41,243 nucleotides of DNA from Megasphaera sp. NM10 (lineage in GTDB: Bacteria > Bacillota > Negativicutes > Veillonellales > Megasphaeraceae), in contig NZ_APHY01000012.1 of the NCBI RefSeq assembly GCF_000417505.1, positions 1 through 41,243 of the forward strand. The letters are read 5' to 3'. Both the position numbers and the translations under genes were made by a program. The notes beneath the pieces are model-generated. The model made no database searches and had not been told where the DNA came from. It worked only from the letters and a program-made list of their open reading frames with translations. Shown here one piece after another: positions 8,590 through 18,131 of the stretch (within the stretch, counting starts at the first letter, position 1; each line of letters starts with the position of its first letter).

Positions 8590-10035
8590 ATGAGAGAACT
8601 GAAAGTATATAATACATTGACCCGTAAAAAAGAAATCTTCGTGCCCGTTACGCCGGGCCAGGTCAAGATGTATGTCTGCGGCATTACGCCGTACAACCAT
8701 TCCCACATGGGCAATGCCCGTCCTTTCGTCACGTGGGACGTCATCAAGCGCTATCTGGAACACTTGGGCTATGAAGTCACGCACATCCAGAACTTCACCG
8801 ACGTCGACGATAAGATCATCAACGCTGCCAACGGCGAAGGCGTCACGTGGGATACCATTTCCAACCGCTATATCGCATCGTACTTCGACGTCATGGACAA
8901 GCTCCACATCCGCCGGGCCGACAAGTATCCCCGCGTATCGGAACACATGGATGAAATCATCAACATGGTCCAGAACCTCATCGACAAAGGCTATGCCTAC
9001 GTCATCGACCACAACGTCTATTACAGCGTCGAAAAGTTCGCCGACTACGGCGAATTGAGCGGTCGCAGCCTCGACGACATGATGGCCGGCGCCCGTATCG
9101 AAGTCGACGACCGCAAGCACAATCCCATGGACTTCGCCCTCTGGAAAGGTGCTAAGCCCGGCGAACCGTCGTGGGACAGCCCCTGGGGCAAAGGCCGTCC
9201 GGGCTGGCACATCGAATGCTCGGCTATGAGCAATAAGTACCTTGGCGATACCTTCGACTTCCACGGCGGCGGCAGCGACCTCATCTTCCCGCACCATGAA
9301 AACGAAATCGCCCAGTCCGAAGCCTTTACGGGCAAGAAACCGATGGTCAAATACTGGCTCCACAACGGCTTCATCACCATCAACTCGGAAAAGATGAGCA
9401 AGTCCCTGAATAACTTCTTCCTGGTCAAGGACGTCCTGGAACACTACAGCCCCGATGCCCTGCGCTTCTTCCTCATTTCCAACCACTACCGCAGCCCCTT
9501 GGACTTCAGCGACGAACGGCTGGAAGAAATGACGCGCAGCCTCGAACGCCTGGGCACGGCCATCGACAACGTCCTGGAACTCCTGGCTATGCCGGCCGGT
9601 GCTAAATCGCCGGAAGCCCAGCAGCTCCTGGAAACGGCCCACAAGGACGAAGAAGACTTTGAAAATGCTATGTGCGACGACTTCAATACGGCCCTGGCCA
9701 GCGCGGCCATGTTCGATTTGGCCAAGAACGTCAACATCTTCAAGAATGCCGTCGTCAACAACGGCGTCCCCGTCGATTCGGCAGCCATGTCGGAAGTCAA
9801 GCGCGTCTTCAAGACCTTCACGGATATCCTCGGCATCCTCGAAGACCGCTGGACCGGCAAGAAGGAAGACGCCAGCAGCAAGGACTACGACGACCTCATG
9901 CAGGCCATCCTCGACATCCGTCAGGAATGCCGCGCCCAGAAACAGTACGCCCTGGCCGACGCCATCCGCGATAAACTGGCCGCTCTTGGCATCACTATCG
10001 AAGATTCGCCGCAGGGAGCGCGCTGGAAAAAGTGA
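8590..10035 (+). CDS. cysS: Cysteine--tRNA ligase
   Basis: A class I synthetase of 481 residues that charges tRNA-Cys in the cytoplasm. Visible are CGITPYNHSHMGNARPF (zinc Cys plus HIGH-type HMGN), GWHIECSAM (second zinc Cys region), GGGSDLIFPHHENEIAQSEA, and EKMSKSLNNF (KMSKS). The helical anticodon-binding region follows. ATG 8590 is chosen because GGGAGGT (8578–8584) precedes it. An in-frame ATG at 8551 lies inside the terminator hairpin and cannot be the start. Expression is governed by the T-box leader. The stop overlaps the next gene by GTGA, so cysS and mrnC are translationally coupled, as in many Firmicutes. Confidence 0.97.
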   Translation: MRELKVYNTLTRKKEIFVPVTPGQVKMYVCGITPYNHSHMGNARPFVTWDVIKRYLEHLGYEVTHIQNFTDVDDKIINAANGEGVTWDTISNRYIASYFDVMDKLHIRRADKYPRVSEHMDEIINMVQNLIDKGYAYVIDHNVYYSVEKFADYGELSGRSLDDMMAGARIEVDDRKHNPMDFALWKGAKPGEPSWDSPWGKGRPGWHIECSAMSNKYLGDTFDFHGGGSDLIFPHHENEIAQSEAFTGKKPMVKYWLHNGFITINSEKMSKSLNNFFLVKDVLEHYSPDALRFFLISNHYRSPLDFSDERLEEMTRSLERLGTAIDNVLELLAMPAGAKSPEAQQLLETAHKDEEDFENAMCDDFNTALASAAMFDLAKNVNIFKNAVVNNGVPVDSAAMSEVKRVFKTFTDILGILEDRWTGKKEDASSKDYDDLMQAILDIRQECRAQKQYALADAIRDKLAALGITIEDSPQGARWKK

Positions 10036-10517
10036 AATTCAAACAACTGCAAGCACTGAAGAAACGGGCCTACCAGGCCTTTGCCGACGGCAAGCGCCTG
10101 GACGTGCCCGACCAGGATGCGGCCCATCTCGACTCGATCAACCTGGCCTTCGTCGGTGACGCCTATTACGCCCTGACCCTGCGCCGGCGCCTGGTGGAAA
10201 CGGGCATCCCCCACGTCCAGGTCCTGCACACGCTGGCGGCAGAATTCGTATCCGCCAAGGCCCAGGCCTATGTCTACCGCCGCATCCACGACGGCCTGAC
10301 GGACGACGAAAAGGCCGTCTGCCAGCGGGCCCGCAATGCCTATACCCTGGCGCCGAAGAGCGCCACCGTCGCCGAGTACCACGACAGCACGGCCCTGGAA
10401 GCCCTGGTGGGCTACCTGGTCATGGCTGGCCGGACGGAACGCCTGGACGCCGTCATGGCCCAGGTCTATGAAGAAACGAAAGCCTATTGTAACGAAAAAC
10501 ATGGAGGAATGGAATGA
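10032..10517 (+). CDS. mrnC: Mini-ribonuclease III
   Basis: A 161-residue protein with only the RNase III catalytic domain and no double-stranded-RNA-binding domain. This is the Mini-III family that trims 23S rRNA ends in B. subtilis. NLAFVGDAYY corresponds to the RNase III signature with its acidic residues, and EYHDSTALEALVGYL supplies the second acidic cluster. It starts with GTG overlapping the cysS stop. It sits between cysS and rlmB, the standard Firmicute order. Its own stop overlaps the rlmB ATG. Confidence 0.92.
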   Translation: MKFKQLQALKKRAYQAFADGKRLDVPDQDAAHLDSINLAFVGDAYYALTLRRRLVETGIPHVQVLHTLAAEFVSAKAQAYVYRRIHDGLTDDEKAVCQRARNAYTLAPKSATVAEYHDSTALEALVGYLVMAGRTERLDAVMAQVYEETKAYCNEKHGGME

Positions 10518-11260
10518 GTGAGGCAAATATCATCATCGGCCGCAACAGCGTCACCGAAGCCCTGAAGGCCGGCCGGTCCATCACCAAGCTGTACGTCGCT
10601 GCCGGCAATGAGTCGCAGCCGCTGCAGCGCATCCGCGACCTGGCAGGCCGGAAGGAAATCCTCGTCGAAGACGTGCCCCTGAAGGTCCTCAACCACCTGG
10701 CACCGGGGAACCGCCACCAGGGCGTCATCGCCTTTGCCAAGCCCGTGGAATACGCCGATTTGACAGACGTTCTCATCGCTGCTGATGAAAAGGGGAAGGT
10801 ACCGTTCCTGGTCCTCCTCGACGGCATCGAAGACGTCCACAACATGGGGGCCATCATCCGCACGGCGGAATGTGCCGGCGTCGACGCCGTCCTCCTGCCC
10901 AAGCGGCGGACGGCGCTCATCAATGAGACTGTCGGCAAGACGTCGGCCGGCGCCGTCGAATACATGCCCCTCGTGCAGATCGGCAACATCGCCCAGACCC
11001 TGAAGCAGCTCAAGAAGCGCGGTTTCTGGGTCATCGGCGCCGATATGGACGGCGAGACGGACTATTTCCACAGCTCCCTGACGGACCCGGTCGTCCTGGT
11101 CATCGGCAGTGAAGGCCGGGGCATCTCGCACCTGGTCAAGGAGACGTGCGACGTCCTGGTCCAGATTCCCATGTTCGGCCACGTCAACTCCCTCAACGCC
11201 TCCGTCGCAGCGGCCCTGCTCATGTATGAAGTCGTGCGGCAGCGGCAGGCAGGCGAATAA
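10514..11260 (+). CDS. rlmB: 23S rRNA 2'-O-ribose methyltransferase, TrmH/SpoU family (RlmB)
   Basis: A 248-residue SPOUT methyltransferase with an N-terminal substrate-binding domain (about 1–80). The knotted SAM-binding domain carries the three SpoU motifs: NMGAIIRTAECAG, VIGSEGRGIS, and IPMFGHVNSLNASVAAALLMYE. Members modify a ribose in 23S rRNA (G2251 in E. coli RlmB); the exact target here is inferred. GGAGGAATGG precedes ATG 10514 and the start overlaps the mrnC stop, so it is part of the cysS operon. Confidence 0.92.
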   Translation: MSEANIIIGRNSVTEALKAGRSITKLYVAAGNESQPLQRIRDLAGRKEILVEDVPLKVLNHLAPGNRHQGVIAFAKPVEYADLTDVLIAADEKGKVPFLVLLDGIEDVHNMGAIIRTAECAGVDAVLLPKRRTALINETVGKTSAGAVEYMPLVQIGNIAQTLKQLKKRGFWVIGADMDGETDYFHSSLTDPVVLVIGSEGRGISHLVKETCDVLVQIPMFGHVNSLNASVAAALLMYEVVRQRQAGE

Positions 11261-11284
11261 TTTAAAATAAGCGAGGTAACGATT

Positions 11285-11992
11285 ATGCAGGCAGCGTCCA
11301 ATGCAGAAGAAAAACATGACCGCTTTGCAGGCATGACAGATGAAGAAATCGTACGCATCGCCCAGGAAGAGCACGATGGCAAAGCGGCCGATTATATCGT
11401 CAACAAGTATCGCAACTTCGTCAAATCCAAAGCCCGCGCCTACTTCCTGGTCGGCGCCGACCGGGATGACATCATCCAGGAAGGCATGATCGGCCTCTAC
11501 AAGGCGACGCGGGATTTCCGCGGCGACAAGCTGTCGTCGTTCCGGGCCTTTGCCGAGTTATGCATTACCCGGCAGATCATCACGGCCATCAAGACGGCGA
11601 CGCGGCAGAAACACATACCCCTTAACTCGTATGTGTCTCTCAACAAGCCCGTCTATGAAGACGAATCGGACCGGACGCTGCAGGACATCCTGTCCGGCAT
11701 CCGCGTCAGCGATCCCGAAGAGCTGGTCATCAGCCGCGAAGAATTCAATGATATCGAACTGAAGATGAATGAGATCCTCAGCGATCTGGAATGGCAGGTC
11801 CTGACAGCCTATCTCGACGGCAAATCCTACAACGAGATGTCCCGTCAGCTGCACCGGCACGTCAAGTCCATCGACAATGCCCTGCAGCGGGTCAAACGCA
11901 AGCTGGAACATTATCTGGAAACGCGCAATGCCGAAAAAGAAACGGAACCCGATGAGAAAGCCAAAGAACCTATTGATAGAAAAGCTAAATGA
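11285..11992 (+). CDS. sigH: RNA polymerase sigma-H factor (SigH/Spo0H-like)
   Basis: A 235-residue sigma-70-family protein. Region 2 is seen in DYIVNKYRNFVKSKARAYF and GADRDDIIQEGMIGLYKATRDF. Region 4 has LSDLEWQVLTAYLDGKSYNEMSRQLHRHVKSIDNALQRVKRKL. The position between rlmB and secG is the usual one for sigH in Firmicutes. B. subtilis SigH governs early sporulation and competence. Here a highly charged tail of about 25 residues (ETRNAEKETEPDEKAKE) extends past region 4. Sporulation is not established for this organism, so the regulon may instead concern competence or stationary phase. GAGG at 11272–11275 is the ribosome site. The secG promoter lies inside its 3' end. Confidence 0.93.
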   Translation: MQAASNAEEKHDRFAGMTDEEIVRIAQEEHDGKAADYIVNKYRNFVKSKARAYFLVGADRDDIIQEGMIGLYKATRDFRGDKLSSFRAFAELCITRQIITAIKTATRQKHIPLNSYVSLNKPVYEDESDRTLQDILSGIRVSDPEELVISREEFNDIELKMNEILSDLEWQVLTAYLDGKSYNEMSRQLHRHVKSIDNALQRVKRKLEHYLETRNAEKETEPDEKAKEPIDRKAK

Positions 11993-12001
11993 GTGTACAA
12001 T
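11973..12001 (+). promoter_or_regulatory. secG promoter inside the 3' end of sigH
   Basis: TTGATA (11973–11978), 17 bases, TACAAT (11996–12001). It is about 35 bases ahead of the secG GTG and overlaps the last codons and stop of sigH, so secG can be transcribed independently. Confidence 0.65.
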
Positions 12002-12036
12002 AGTACTGTTAGCGTCATTGTGTGAGGAGGATTAAC

Positions 12037-12273
12037 GTGATCACAGCATTAGAAATCATCGTTGTCATTTTGGCACTGCTCATCATCGGTGTCGTCGTGG
12101 CACAGAAGAGCAAGACCCAGGGCATGGGCGCCGGTTTCGGCGGCGGTGCCGAAGACTTGTTCGGGAGCCGGGCCCGCGGCATGGATGCCCTGCTTTCCAA
12201 ACTGACTATCGTCCTGTCGATAGCATTTGCCATTTGTACATTGCTGTTAGGCAGACTGATGCATACTTTTTAA
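12037..12273 (+). CDS. secG: Preprotein translocase subunit SecG
   Basis: A 78-residue membrane protein of the SecYEG channel. Two hydrophobic helices (about residues 2–20 and 55–75) flank a glycine-rich loop, GAGFGGGAEDLFGSRARGMD, characteristic of SecG. The GTG at 12037 is preferred over an in-frame GTG at 12022, since the latter overlaps the GAGGAGG ribosome site (12024–12030). It is followed by a terminator before rnr, while Firmicute order secG–rnr–smpB is kept. Confidence 0.92.
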   Translation: MITALEIIVVILALLIIGVVVAQKSKTQGMGAGFGGGAEDLFGSRARGMDALLSKLTIVLSIAFAICTLLLGRLMHTF

Positions 12274-12283
12274 TGAATTCTTA

Positions 12284-12315
12284 GGGGCTGTCGCATATGC
12301 GGCGGCTCCTTTTTT
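12284..12315 (+). terminator. Intrinsic terminator after secG
   Basis: GGGGCTGTCGCAT (12284–12296) pairs with ATGCGGCGGCTCC (12297–12309) with several G·U pairs, and six T follow (12310–12315). It separates secG from rnr. No clear promoter is seen between it and rnr, so rnr may depend on read-through. Confidence 0.75.
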
Positions 12316-12350
12316 ATCCTTTGCAGAACGGCGATTTGAGGAGGGGAACT

Positions 12351-14696
12351 ATGGATTTACAGCTGGCTCATGATATAATAAGTATATGTAATGAAGACAG
12401 CGGCGGCGCAACGGTCGAAGACTGTGCCGAACAGCTCGGCATCACCGGCGCCCGGCTGGCTGACGTATTTGACACATTTGAAGAATTAGTGAGGAGTGAA
12501 AAGCTCATGAGAATCGCAGGAGACCGGTATATCTCGGCCAAACAGCCCCAGGAAATCACCGGTATTTATAAAGGTTATACGCCGACCTTCGGGTTCGTCC
12601 TCAGCCAGGACCTGACGGAGGACGTATACATTGCCGAACAGAACCGCCATACGGCCATGAATAACGATAAGGTCACGGTCCGCATCCTGCACAGCGGCGA
12701 TGGCCGTCATAAACAGGAAGGGGAAATCGTATCCATCGTCGAACGGGTCAACAAGACCCTGGTCGGTACGTTCCAGCTGGAAAAACACAGCGCCTTCGTC
12801 ACGCCGGACGACGAACGCATCCGCGAAGACGTCTACGTGCCCCTCGACAAGACCGGCGGCGCCCGCAGCAGTGCCCGCGTCCTGGTCAAGATCACCAAGT
12901 GGCCCGAAGAAGGGCGCAAAGCCGAAGGGGAAGTGACGGAAGTCCTCGGCTATGACGGCGACAAGGACCTGGATATCAAGGTCATCATGGCCCGCCACGG
13001 CCTGCCTTTCGACTTCCCGGACGACGTCAAGAAGGAAGCCGCCAAGATCGACACGACGGTCACCTTGGAAGAAGGGCGCCGCGATTACCGCGACTGCCAG
13101 CTCATCACCATCGACAGTGAAGATGCCAAGGACCTGGACGATGCCATCGACGTCGTCCGCCTGCCCAACGGCCATTTCCGACTGGGCGTCTACATCGCCG
13201 ACGTCAGCTACTACGTCCGCCCGGGATCGGCCATCGACCAGGAAGCATATAACCGCGGCACCAGCGTCTACCTTGTCGACCGGGTCATCCCCATGCTGCC
13301 GACGGTCCTGTCCAACGGCATCTGCAGCCTCAACGCCAATGAAGACCGTTACTCCATGACCTGCGTCATGGAAATCGACGAAGAAGGCAAGGTCCTCAAG
13401 GCCGACATCGGCCCGGCCGTCATCCGCGTCAAACGGCGCTGCAACTACGTCGAAATCCGCAAGGCCCTCCTGGAAGGCATCGTGCCTGACGACTTGCAGC
13501 CCTTCATGCCCATGCTCCACGAACTGCGGGCCTTGTCGACGATCCTCAAGAACATGCGCCTCCGCCGCGGGGCCATCGACTTCGATTTCCCTGAATACAA
13601 AGTCATCCTTGATCCGGACGGCGTACCGCTGCGTCTGGAAAAACGGGAACGGACCATTGCCGAACAGATCGTCGAAGAAAGCATGCTCATTGCCAATGAA
13701 ACCGTAGCCTGCTATCTCCGGGACAGCGAAAACCCGTCGGTCTACCGTATCCACGAACTGCCCGAACCGGAACGGCTGGATATGATGCGCACCGTCCTGT
13801 CGAGTTTCAACCTGCCCATGCCCGATACGGAATCGGTCAAGCCGGCAGACTTCCAGAAGCTCCTGGAAATGACCAAGGGCACCGATGAAGCCGCCGTCGT
13901 CCAGACCATCGCTCTGCGCTCTATGCAGCAGGCCCGCTATTCGACGACTAATGCCGGCCACTTCGGCCTGGCTTCGGAATGTTATACTCATTTCACGTCG
14001 CCTATCCGCCGCTACCCGGACCTCATGGTCCACCGTCTGATCCGCCAGTACCAGCGCCGGGGCAAGCTGACCGAGGAAGAATCGCAGCAGTCCCTGTCGT
14101 ACCATACCATCGCCGCCGACCAGGCCAGCTCGCGCGAACGCATTGCCGTCGAAGCCGAACGGGAAACAGACGACCTCAAGAAGTGCCAGTACATGCTGCC
14201 CTTCATCGGTCAGCCTTTTGAAGCGCACATTACGGGCATTACGTCTTTCGGCCTCTTCGTGGGCCTGGAAAACGGCATCGAAGGCCTGGTCCACATTTCC
14301 CTGCTCACTGACGACGACTACGAATTCGACGAAGCGTCGTACACCCTGCGCGGCCAGCACGGCGGCAAGGTCTACCGCTTAGGCGATGCCATGGAAGTCA
14401 CCCTGGCTCAGGTCAATGTGGAAAAATGCGAAATCGACTTCGTCCCGGGCCGCTACGAATCGCTGGAAGACGTGCAGCAGCTCATGGCGGCCAGTGCCGA
14501 ACGGCGCCATAAACGGAAACACAGCGATAAGAAGGACACCGACACCAAGCACAACTGGTTCGCCGGAGCCATCGGCAAGAAGGGCAAGAAAGACAAGAAG
14601 GATAAGAAAGGCTGCAAGGACAAGAAATCCGGCCGCAAAGCCGCGTGCAAGGGCAAGGGCAGCAAGAGCCGCCGCGGCAAAAAGAAGAAGAAATAG
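12351..14696 (+). CDS. rnr: Ribonuclease R
   Basis: A 781-residue 3'-to-5' exoribonuclease that degrades structured RNA and takes part in trans-translation with SmpB/tmRNA. Domains in order are an N-terminal winged helix (about 1–60), cold-shock OB folds (FGFVLSQD region onward), the RNB catalytic domain (IDSEDAKDLDDAID with clustered aspartates; YIADVSYYV; FTSPIRRYPDLMVHR), and S1 (about 615–700, GQPFEAHITGITSFGLFVGLE in two parts). It ends in a very lysine-rich tail of about 60 residues (repeated KKDKK/GKKGKK), typical of RNase R and thought to help RNA unwinding or ribosome binding. ATG 12351 follows GAGGAGGGG (12338–12346). An in-frame ATG at 12297 lies inside the terminator and is rejected. 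smpB follows 12 bases later. Confidence 0.96.
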   Translation: MDLQLAHDIISICNEDSGGATVEDCAEQLGITGARLADVFDTFEELVRSEKLMRIAGDRYISAKQPQEITGIYKGYTPTFGFVLSQDLTEDVYIAEQNRHTAMNNDKVTVRILHSGDGRHKQEGEIVSIVERVNKTLVGTFQLEKHSAFVTPDDERIREDVYVPLDKTGGARSSARVLVKITKWPEEGRKAEGEVTEVLGYDGDKDLDIKVIMARHGLPFDFPDDVKKEAAKIDTTVTLEEGRRDYRDCQLITIDSEDAKDLDDAIDVVRLPNGHFRLGVYIADVSYYVRPGSAIDQEAYNRGTSVYLVDRVIPMLPTVLSNGICSLNANEDRYSMTCVMEIDEEGKVLKADIGPAVIRVKRRCNYVEIRKALLEGIVPDDLQPFMPMLHELRALSTILKNMRLRRGAIDFDFPEYKVILDPDGVPLRLEKRERTIAEQIVEESMLIANETVACYLRDSENPSVYRIHELPEPERLDMMRTVLSSFNLPMPDTESVKPADFQKLLEMTKGTDEAAVVQTIALRSMQQARYSTTNAGHFGLASECYTHFTSPIRRYPDLMVHRLIRQYQRRGKLTEEESQQSLSYHTIAADQASSRERIAVEAERETDDLKKCQYMLPFIGQPFEAHITGITSFGLFVGLENGIEGLVHISLLTDDDYEFDEASYTLRGQHGGKVYRLGDAMEVTLAQVNVEKCEIDFVPGRYESLEDVQQLMAASAERRHKRKHSDKKDTDTKHNWFAGAIGKKGKKDKKDKKGCKDKKSGRKAACKGKGSKSRRGKKKKK

Positions 14697-14708
14697 GAGG
14701 AATTCGTT

Positions 14709-15182
14709 TTGGCAACGTCACCGACAAAGGGTGTGAAATATATTTCGGACAACCGCAAGGCCCGTCACGATTATTTTATCCATGAAACGTATGAAGCCGG
14801 CATTGCCCTGACGGGGACGGAAGTCAAGTCCCTGCGCCAGGGCAAGGTCAATCTGAAGGACAGCTTCTGCCGCATCGAGAACGGCGAAGTCTTCCTCCTG
14901 GGCATGCACATCAGTCCCTATGATCAGGGCAACCGCTTCAACCACGATCCCCTGCGGACGCGCAAGCTCTTGCTCCATAAATATGAAATCATCAAGCTCC
15001 TGGGCAAGATCCAGGAAAAAGGCTATACCCTCATCCCGCTCAACCTCTATTTCAAGAAGGGGAAGGTCAAAGTGACCGTCGCCCTGGTAACAGGGAAGAA
15101 GCTCTACGACAAGCGGCAGGCCCTGGCCGAAAAAGAAGCCAAGCGCGACATCGAACGCCGCATGAAGAGCCGTAACTACTAA
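14709..15182 (+). CDS. smpB: SsrA-binding protein SmpB
   Basis: A 157-residue RNA-binding protein that delivers tmRNA to stalled ribosomes. Family motifs are visible: [77 protein letters not shown], and the conserved tail [18 protein letters not shown]. The start is a TTG at 14709, with AGGAGG (14696–14701) about 7 bases upstream; no closer ATG exists. It directly follows rnr, so the two trans-translation partners are co-transcribed. No tmRNA gene was seen downstream. Confidence 0.96.
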   Translation: MATSPTKGVKYISDNRKARHDYFIHETYEAGIALTGTEVKSLRQGKVNLKDSFCRIENGEVFLLGMHISPYDQGNRFNHDPLRTRKLLLHKYEIIKLLGKIQEKGYTLIPLNLYFKKGKVKVTVALVTGKKLYDKRQALAEKEAKRDIERRMKSRNY

Positions 15183-15200
15183 TCAGGAGGAGAAGTATCT

Positions 15201-15527
15201 ATGAATTCAGAAGACCCAAAAATCCTTTCGGATCACGAACGGGATAGTTTCCGCGGCCAGACCATCGATGAAGATGGGACGGTCCAAGACCAGAAGTCCC
15301 TCTATGAAGAACGGCTGCGTCAGCAACAGGAAGCGCATCATGGCATCCACATCGTCACGTCCGGCCTTTCGTGGCGTGTCAAACTGGCCCTGGGCTTCAT
15401 CGTCTTCTGCATCGTCGCCGTCATCATCGGCGCCCTGGGCTTTATCATCATGGCCATGCCCTATCTCTTGGGCATCTTCGTCATCTACTGTATCTACAGC
15501 ATCGTCAGCTCCCTGTTGCATCGGTGA
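15201..15527 (+). CDS. Small two-helix membrane protein of unknown function
   Basis: Not recognised as a named family. The 108-residue product has a charged soluble N-terminal half (DPKILSDHERDSFRGQ, EERLRQQQEAHH). Two strongly hydrophobic stretches follow near the C-terminus (about 57–79, VKLALGFIVFCIVAVIIGALG, and about 82–104, MAMPYLLGIFVIYCIYSIVS). AGGAGGAG (15185–15192) precedes ATG 15201. It lies between smpB and polA with gaps under 20 bases on each side, so it belongs to the same operon. The soluble part should face the cytoplasm if the loop rules hold. Confidence 0.7.
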   Translation: MNSEDPKILSDHERDSFRGQTIDEDGTVQDQKSLYEERLRQQQEAHHGIHIVTSGLSWRVKLALGFIVFCIVAVIIGALGFIIMAMPYLLGIFVIYCIYSIVSSLLHR

Positions 15528-15546
15528 GTGGGCGTAGGGAGGTTCT

Positions 15547-18123
15547 ATGAAAGAAAATATCGTCATCATCGACGGCAGCAGTCTGCTCTATCGGGCATTT
15601 TATGCCATCCCGCATCTCACCGATGCCCAGGGGCACCCGACGAATGCCGTCTATGGTTTTTTGAATATGTTATTGAAATTGTACGGAGAACTGGACCCGC
15701 AGTACGTTGCCGTCGCCTTCGACAAGAGCAAGCACACCTTCCGCAACGACTTGTTCGACGGCTACAAGGCTACGCGCAAGCCCACACCGGATGACCTGCG
15801 GCCCCAGTTCGCCCTGATCCGCGAAGTCCTGGCCTGCCTGGGCATCTGCGTCCTCGAACAGGAAGGCTACGAAGGGGACGACATCATCGGCACCCTGGCC
15901 CGCCGCACGGCAGCCGATGGCTATGCCGTCGCTGTCGTCACCGGTGACCGCGACGCCCTGCAGCTGGTCACGGACGACGTGACGGTCTATCTGACCAAGA
16001 AGGGCATCACCAACATGCTGGCCGTTACGCCGGCCGTCATGGAAGCCGAATACGGTTATACGCCGGCCCAGGTCATCGACATGAAGGCCCTCATGGGCGA
16101 TACGGCCGATAATATCCCCGGCGTCCCCGGCGTCGGCGAAAAGACGGCGCTCAAGCTCATCAGCCAGTTCGGCAGCGTCCACGGCGTCTACGAACACCTG
16201 GACGAAGTGAAGGGCAAGAAGCAGCAGGAAAAACTGGCCGACAACAAGGACAAGGCCGTCTTGTCCAAGGACCTGGCCACTATCCGCTGTGACGTGCCCC
16301 TCGATTACACCATGGACATGTTCCAGCCCCAGCCGCGCCAGGAAGACGTGGCCCAGCTCTTCCGCAGCCTGGGCTTCCGCAATCTTCTGGAACGCTTTGC
16401 CGCCTTCGACCGCTTCTCTCATCTGGCAGACGCCGCGGCACCGGCAGCGGCCGTCCAGGTCATGGACGCACCGGGCGCGGCCAGCCTGAAAGGGAAGACC
16501 GTCGCCGTCGCCGCCCGCTATGACGGCAGCCAGCCCATCCCGGCTGTGACGGCCCTGGCCATGGCCGTCGATGATGGCGCCTTCGTCGTTCCCGAAAGCG
16601 ATTACGACGCCTATCTCGCCGTCCTGACCGAAGCGGCAGCCGTCGTCACCGATGACGGCAAGGACCTGACCAAGGTCGTATCCCGCGTCGCTCCGGGCCG
16701 CCTGCCCTTGAAGGACATCATCCTGGCAGCCTATCTCCTCGACCCGACGCGGACGTCCTATGGCCTGACGTATATTTCCGAAACCTTCGACGTCAGCCTG
16801 GACGAAGGCACAGAAGACGACGGACAGAAGCTGGCCTGCGATGCCGCTTTTGCCCTCCAGGTCTGGCCCAAAGCGGCAGCTGAATTGGATAAGGCATCCC
16901 TGACACAGCTCTACGATACCATCGAAGAACCGCTCATCCATACGCTGGCCGTCATGGAAATGAACGGCTTCACTGTCGATACGGACCGCCTCATGACCAT
17001 GAAGAGCGAATTGTCCCGCCAGGCTGATGCCCTGGAAGAAGCCATTTACGACGACGCCGGCGAGACCTTCAACATCAATTCGCCGAAACAGCTCGGCGTC
17101 ATCCTCTTCGAGAAGTTGCAGCTGCCGGTCATCAAGAAGACCAAGACGGGCTATTCGACGGACAGTTCCGTCCTCGACGCCCTGCGCGACAAGCATCCCA
17201 TGATCGACAAGATTCTGCACTTCCGGGCCTTGAAGAAACTCATTTCCACTTATCTCGATGGCCTGGAACCGCTCATCGTGCCGGAAACGGGGCGCATCTA
17301 TACCCATTTCAACCAGATGGTCACGTCGACGGGACGTCTGAGCAGTTCCGACCCGAATCTGCAGAATATCCCCATCCGGACCGAACAGGGCCGCAAGATA
17401 CGCTCCCTCTTCGTGCCCGGCGAAGGCTATGACTACATCGTCTCTGGCGACTATTCGCAGATCGAATTGCGCCTCCTGGCTCACTTGTCCCAGGACCCGA
17501 CTATGATCGACGGCTTCAAGAAGGGCCAGGACATCCACCGCCGGACGGCGTCGGAAGTCTTCGGCATCCCCCTGGACGAGGTCACGCCGGAAGAACGGTC
17601 CCATGCCAAGGCCGTCAACTTCGGCATCATCTATGGCATCAGCGACTTCGGCCTGGCCCGGAATATCTCCATTTCCCGCCAAAAAGCCAAGGAATACATC
17701 GATTCGTATTTTGCCCGCTACAACACGGTCCACGACTACATGAACGGCCTCATCGCCTCGGCCAAGGAATCGGGCATGGCCGTCACCATGTTCGGCCGCC
17801 GCCGGGCGTTGCCGGAAATCAACAGCAAGAACTTCACGCGCCGGTCCTTTGCCGAACGGACGGCCATGAACACGCCTATCCAGGGCAGCGCCGCCGATAT
17901 CATCAAGCTGGCCATGAACGCTGTCCAGGACGAATTGGAAAAACGCCATCTGAAGAGCCAGCTCCTGGTCCAGGTCCATGACGAACTGGTCCTGGAAGTC
18001 CCGGCCGGGGAAAAGGACGAAGTGGAACAGCTCCTCAAGGATACAATGGAACACATTGTCGATTTATCCGTGCCCCTCGTCGTCGACATCCACAGCGGCG
18101 TCAACTGGGAAGAAGCGAAGTAG
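15547..18123 (+). CDS. polA: DNA polymerase I
   Basis: 858 residues. The N-terminal 5'–3' exonuclease/FEN domain (about 1–290) shows IDGSSLLYRAFYA, AFDKSKHTFRN, EGDDIIGTLA, TGDRDALQLV, and GDTADNIPGVPGVGEKTA. The middle (about 300–480) has the 3'–5' exonuclease fold but lacks the DEDD acidic residues: AARYDG stands where a D-x-E motif belongs. Proofreading is therefore probably absent, as in Bacillus Pol I. The polymerase domain has motif A SGDYSQIELRLLAHLS, motif B RSHAKAVNFGIIYG, and motif C QVHDELVLEVP. It fills gaps in repair and removes primers. GGGAGG (15537–15542) precedes ATG 15547. mutM follows within 9 bases, making a repair pair. Confidence 0.97.
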   Translation: MKENIVIIDGSSLLYRAFYAIPHLTDAQGHPTNAVYGFLNMLLKLYGELDPQYVAVAFDKSKHTFRNDLFDGYKATRKPTPDDLRPQFALIREVLACLGICVLEQEGYEGDDIIGTLARRTAADGYAVAVVTGDRDALQLVTDDVTVYLTKKGITNMLAVTPAVMEAEYGYTPAQVIDMKALMGDTADNIPGVPGVGEKTALKLISQFGSVHGVYEHLDEVKGKKQQEKLADNKDKAVLSKDLATIRCDVPLDYTMDMFQPQPRQEDVAQLFRSLGFRNLLERFAAFDRFSHLADAAAPAAAVQVMDAPGAASLKGKTVAVAARYDGSQPIPAVTALAMAVDDGAFVVPESDYDAYLAVLTEAAAVVTDDGKDLTKVVSRVAPGRLPLKDIILAAYLLDPTRTSYGLTYISETFDVSLDEGTEDDGQKLACDAAFALQVWPKAAAELDKASLTQLYDTIEEPLIHTLAVMEMNGFTVDTDRLMTMKSELSRQADALEEAIYDDAGETFNINSPKQLGVILFEKLQLPVIKKTKTGYSTDSSVLDALRDKHPMIDKILHFRALKKLISTYLDGLEPLIVPETGRIYTHFNQMVTSTGRLSSSDPNLQNIPIRTEQGRKIRSLFVPGEGYDYIVSGDYSQIELRLLAHLSQDPTMIDGFKKGQDIHRRTASEVFGIPLDEVTPEERSHAKAVNFGIIYGISDFGLARNISISRQKAKEYIDSYFARYNTVHDYMNGLIASAKESGMAVTMFGRRRALPEINSKNFTRRSFAERTAMNTPIQGSAADIIKLAMNAVQDELEKRHLKSQLLVQVHDELVLEVPAGEKDEVEQLLKDTMEHIVDLSVPLVVDIHSGVNWEEAK

Positions 18124-18131
18124 GTGAGACC

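Noticed and set aside
12297-12350. 18-codon longer N-terminus of RNase R
   Set aside because: Its ATG lies inside the secG terminator hairpin, and ATG 12351 has a strong ribosome site.
14697-15200. tmRNA (ssrA) gene near smpB
   Set aside because: No space: smpB is followed after 18 bases by a coding gene, and no tRNA-like ends were found.
15670-18054. Long open frame antisense to polA (about 790 codons); similar ones antisense to rnr and nusA
   Set aside because: Products rich in D, G, Q, F and R as expected from reversing GTC/GAC/GCC codons; no recognisable domains, no ribosome sites.
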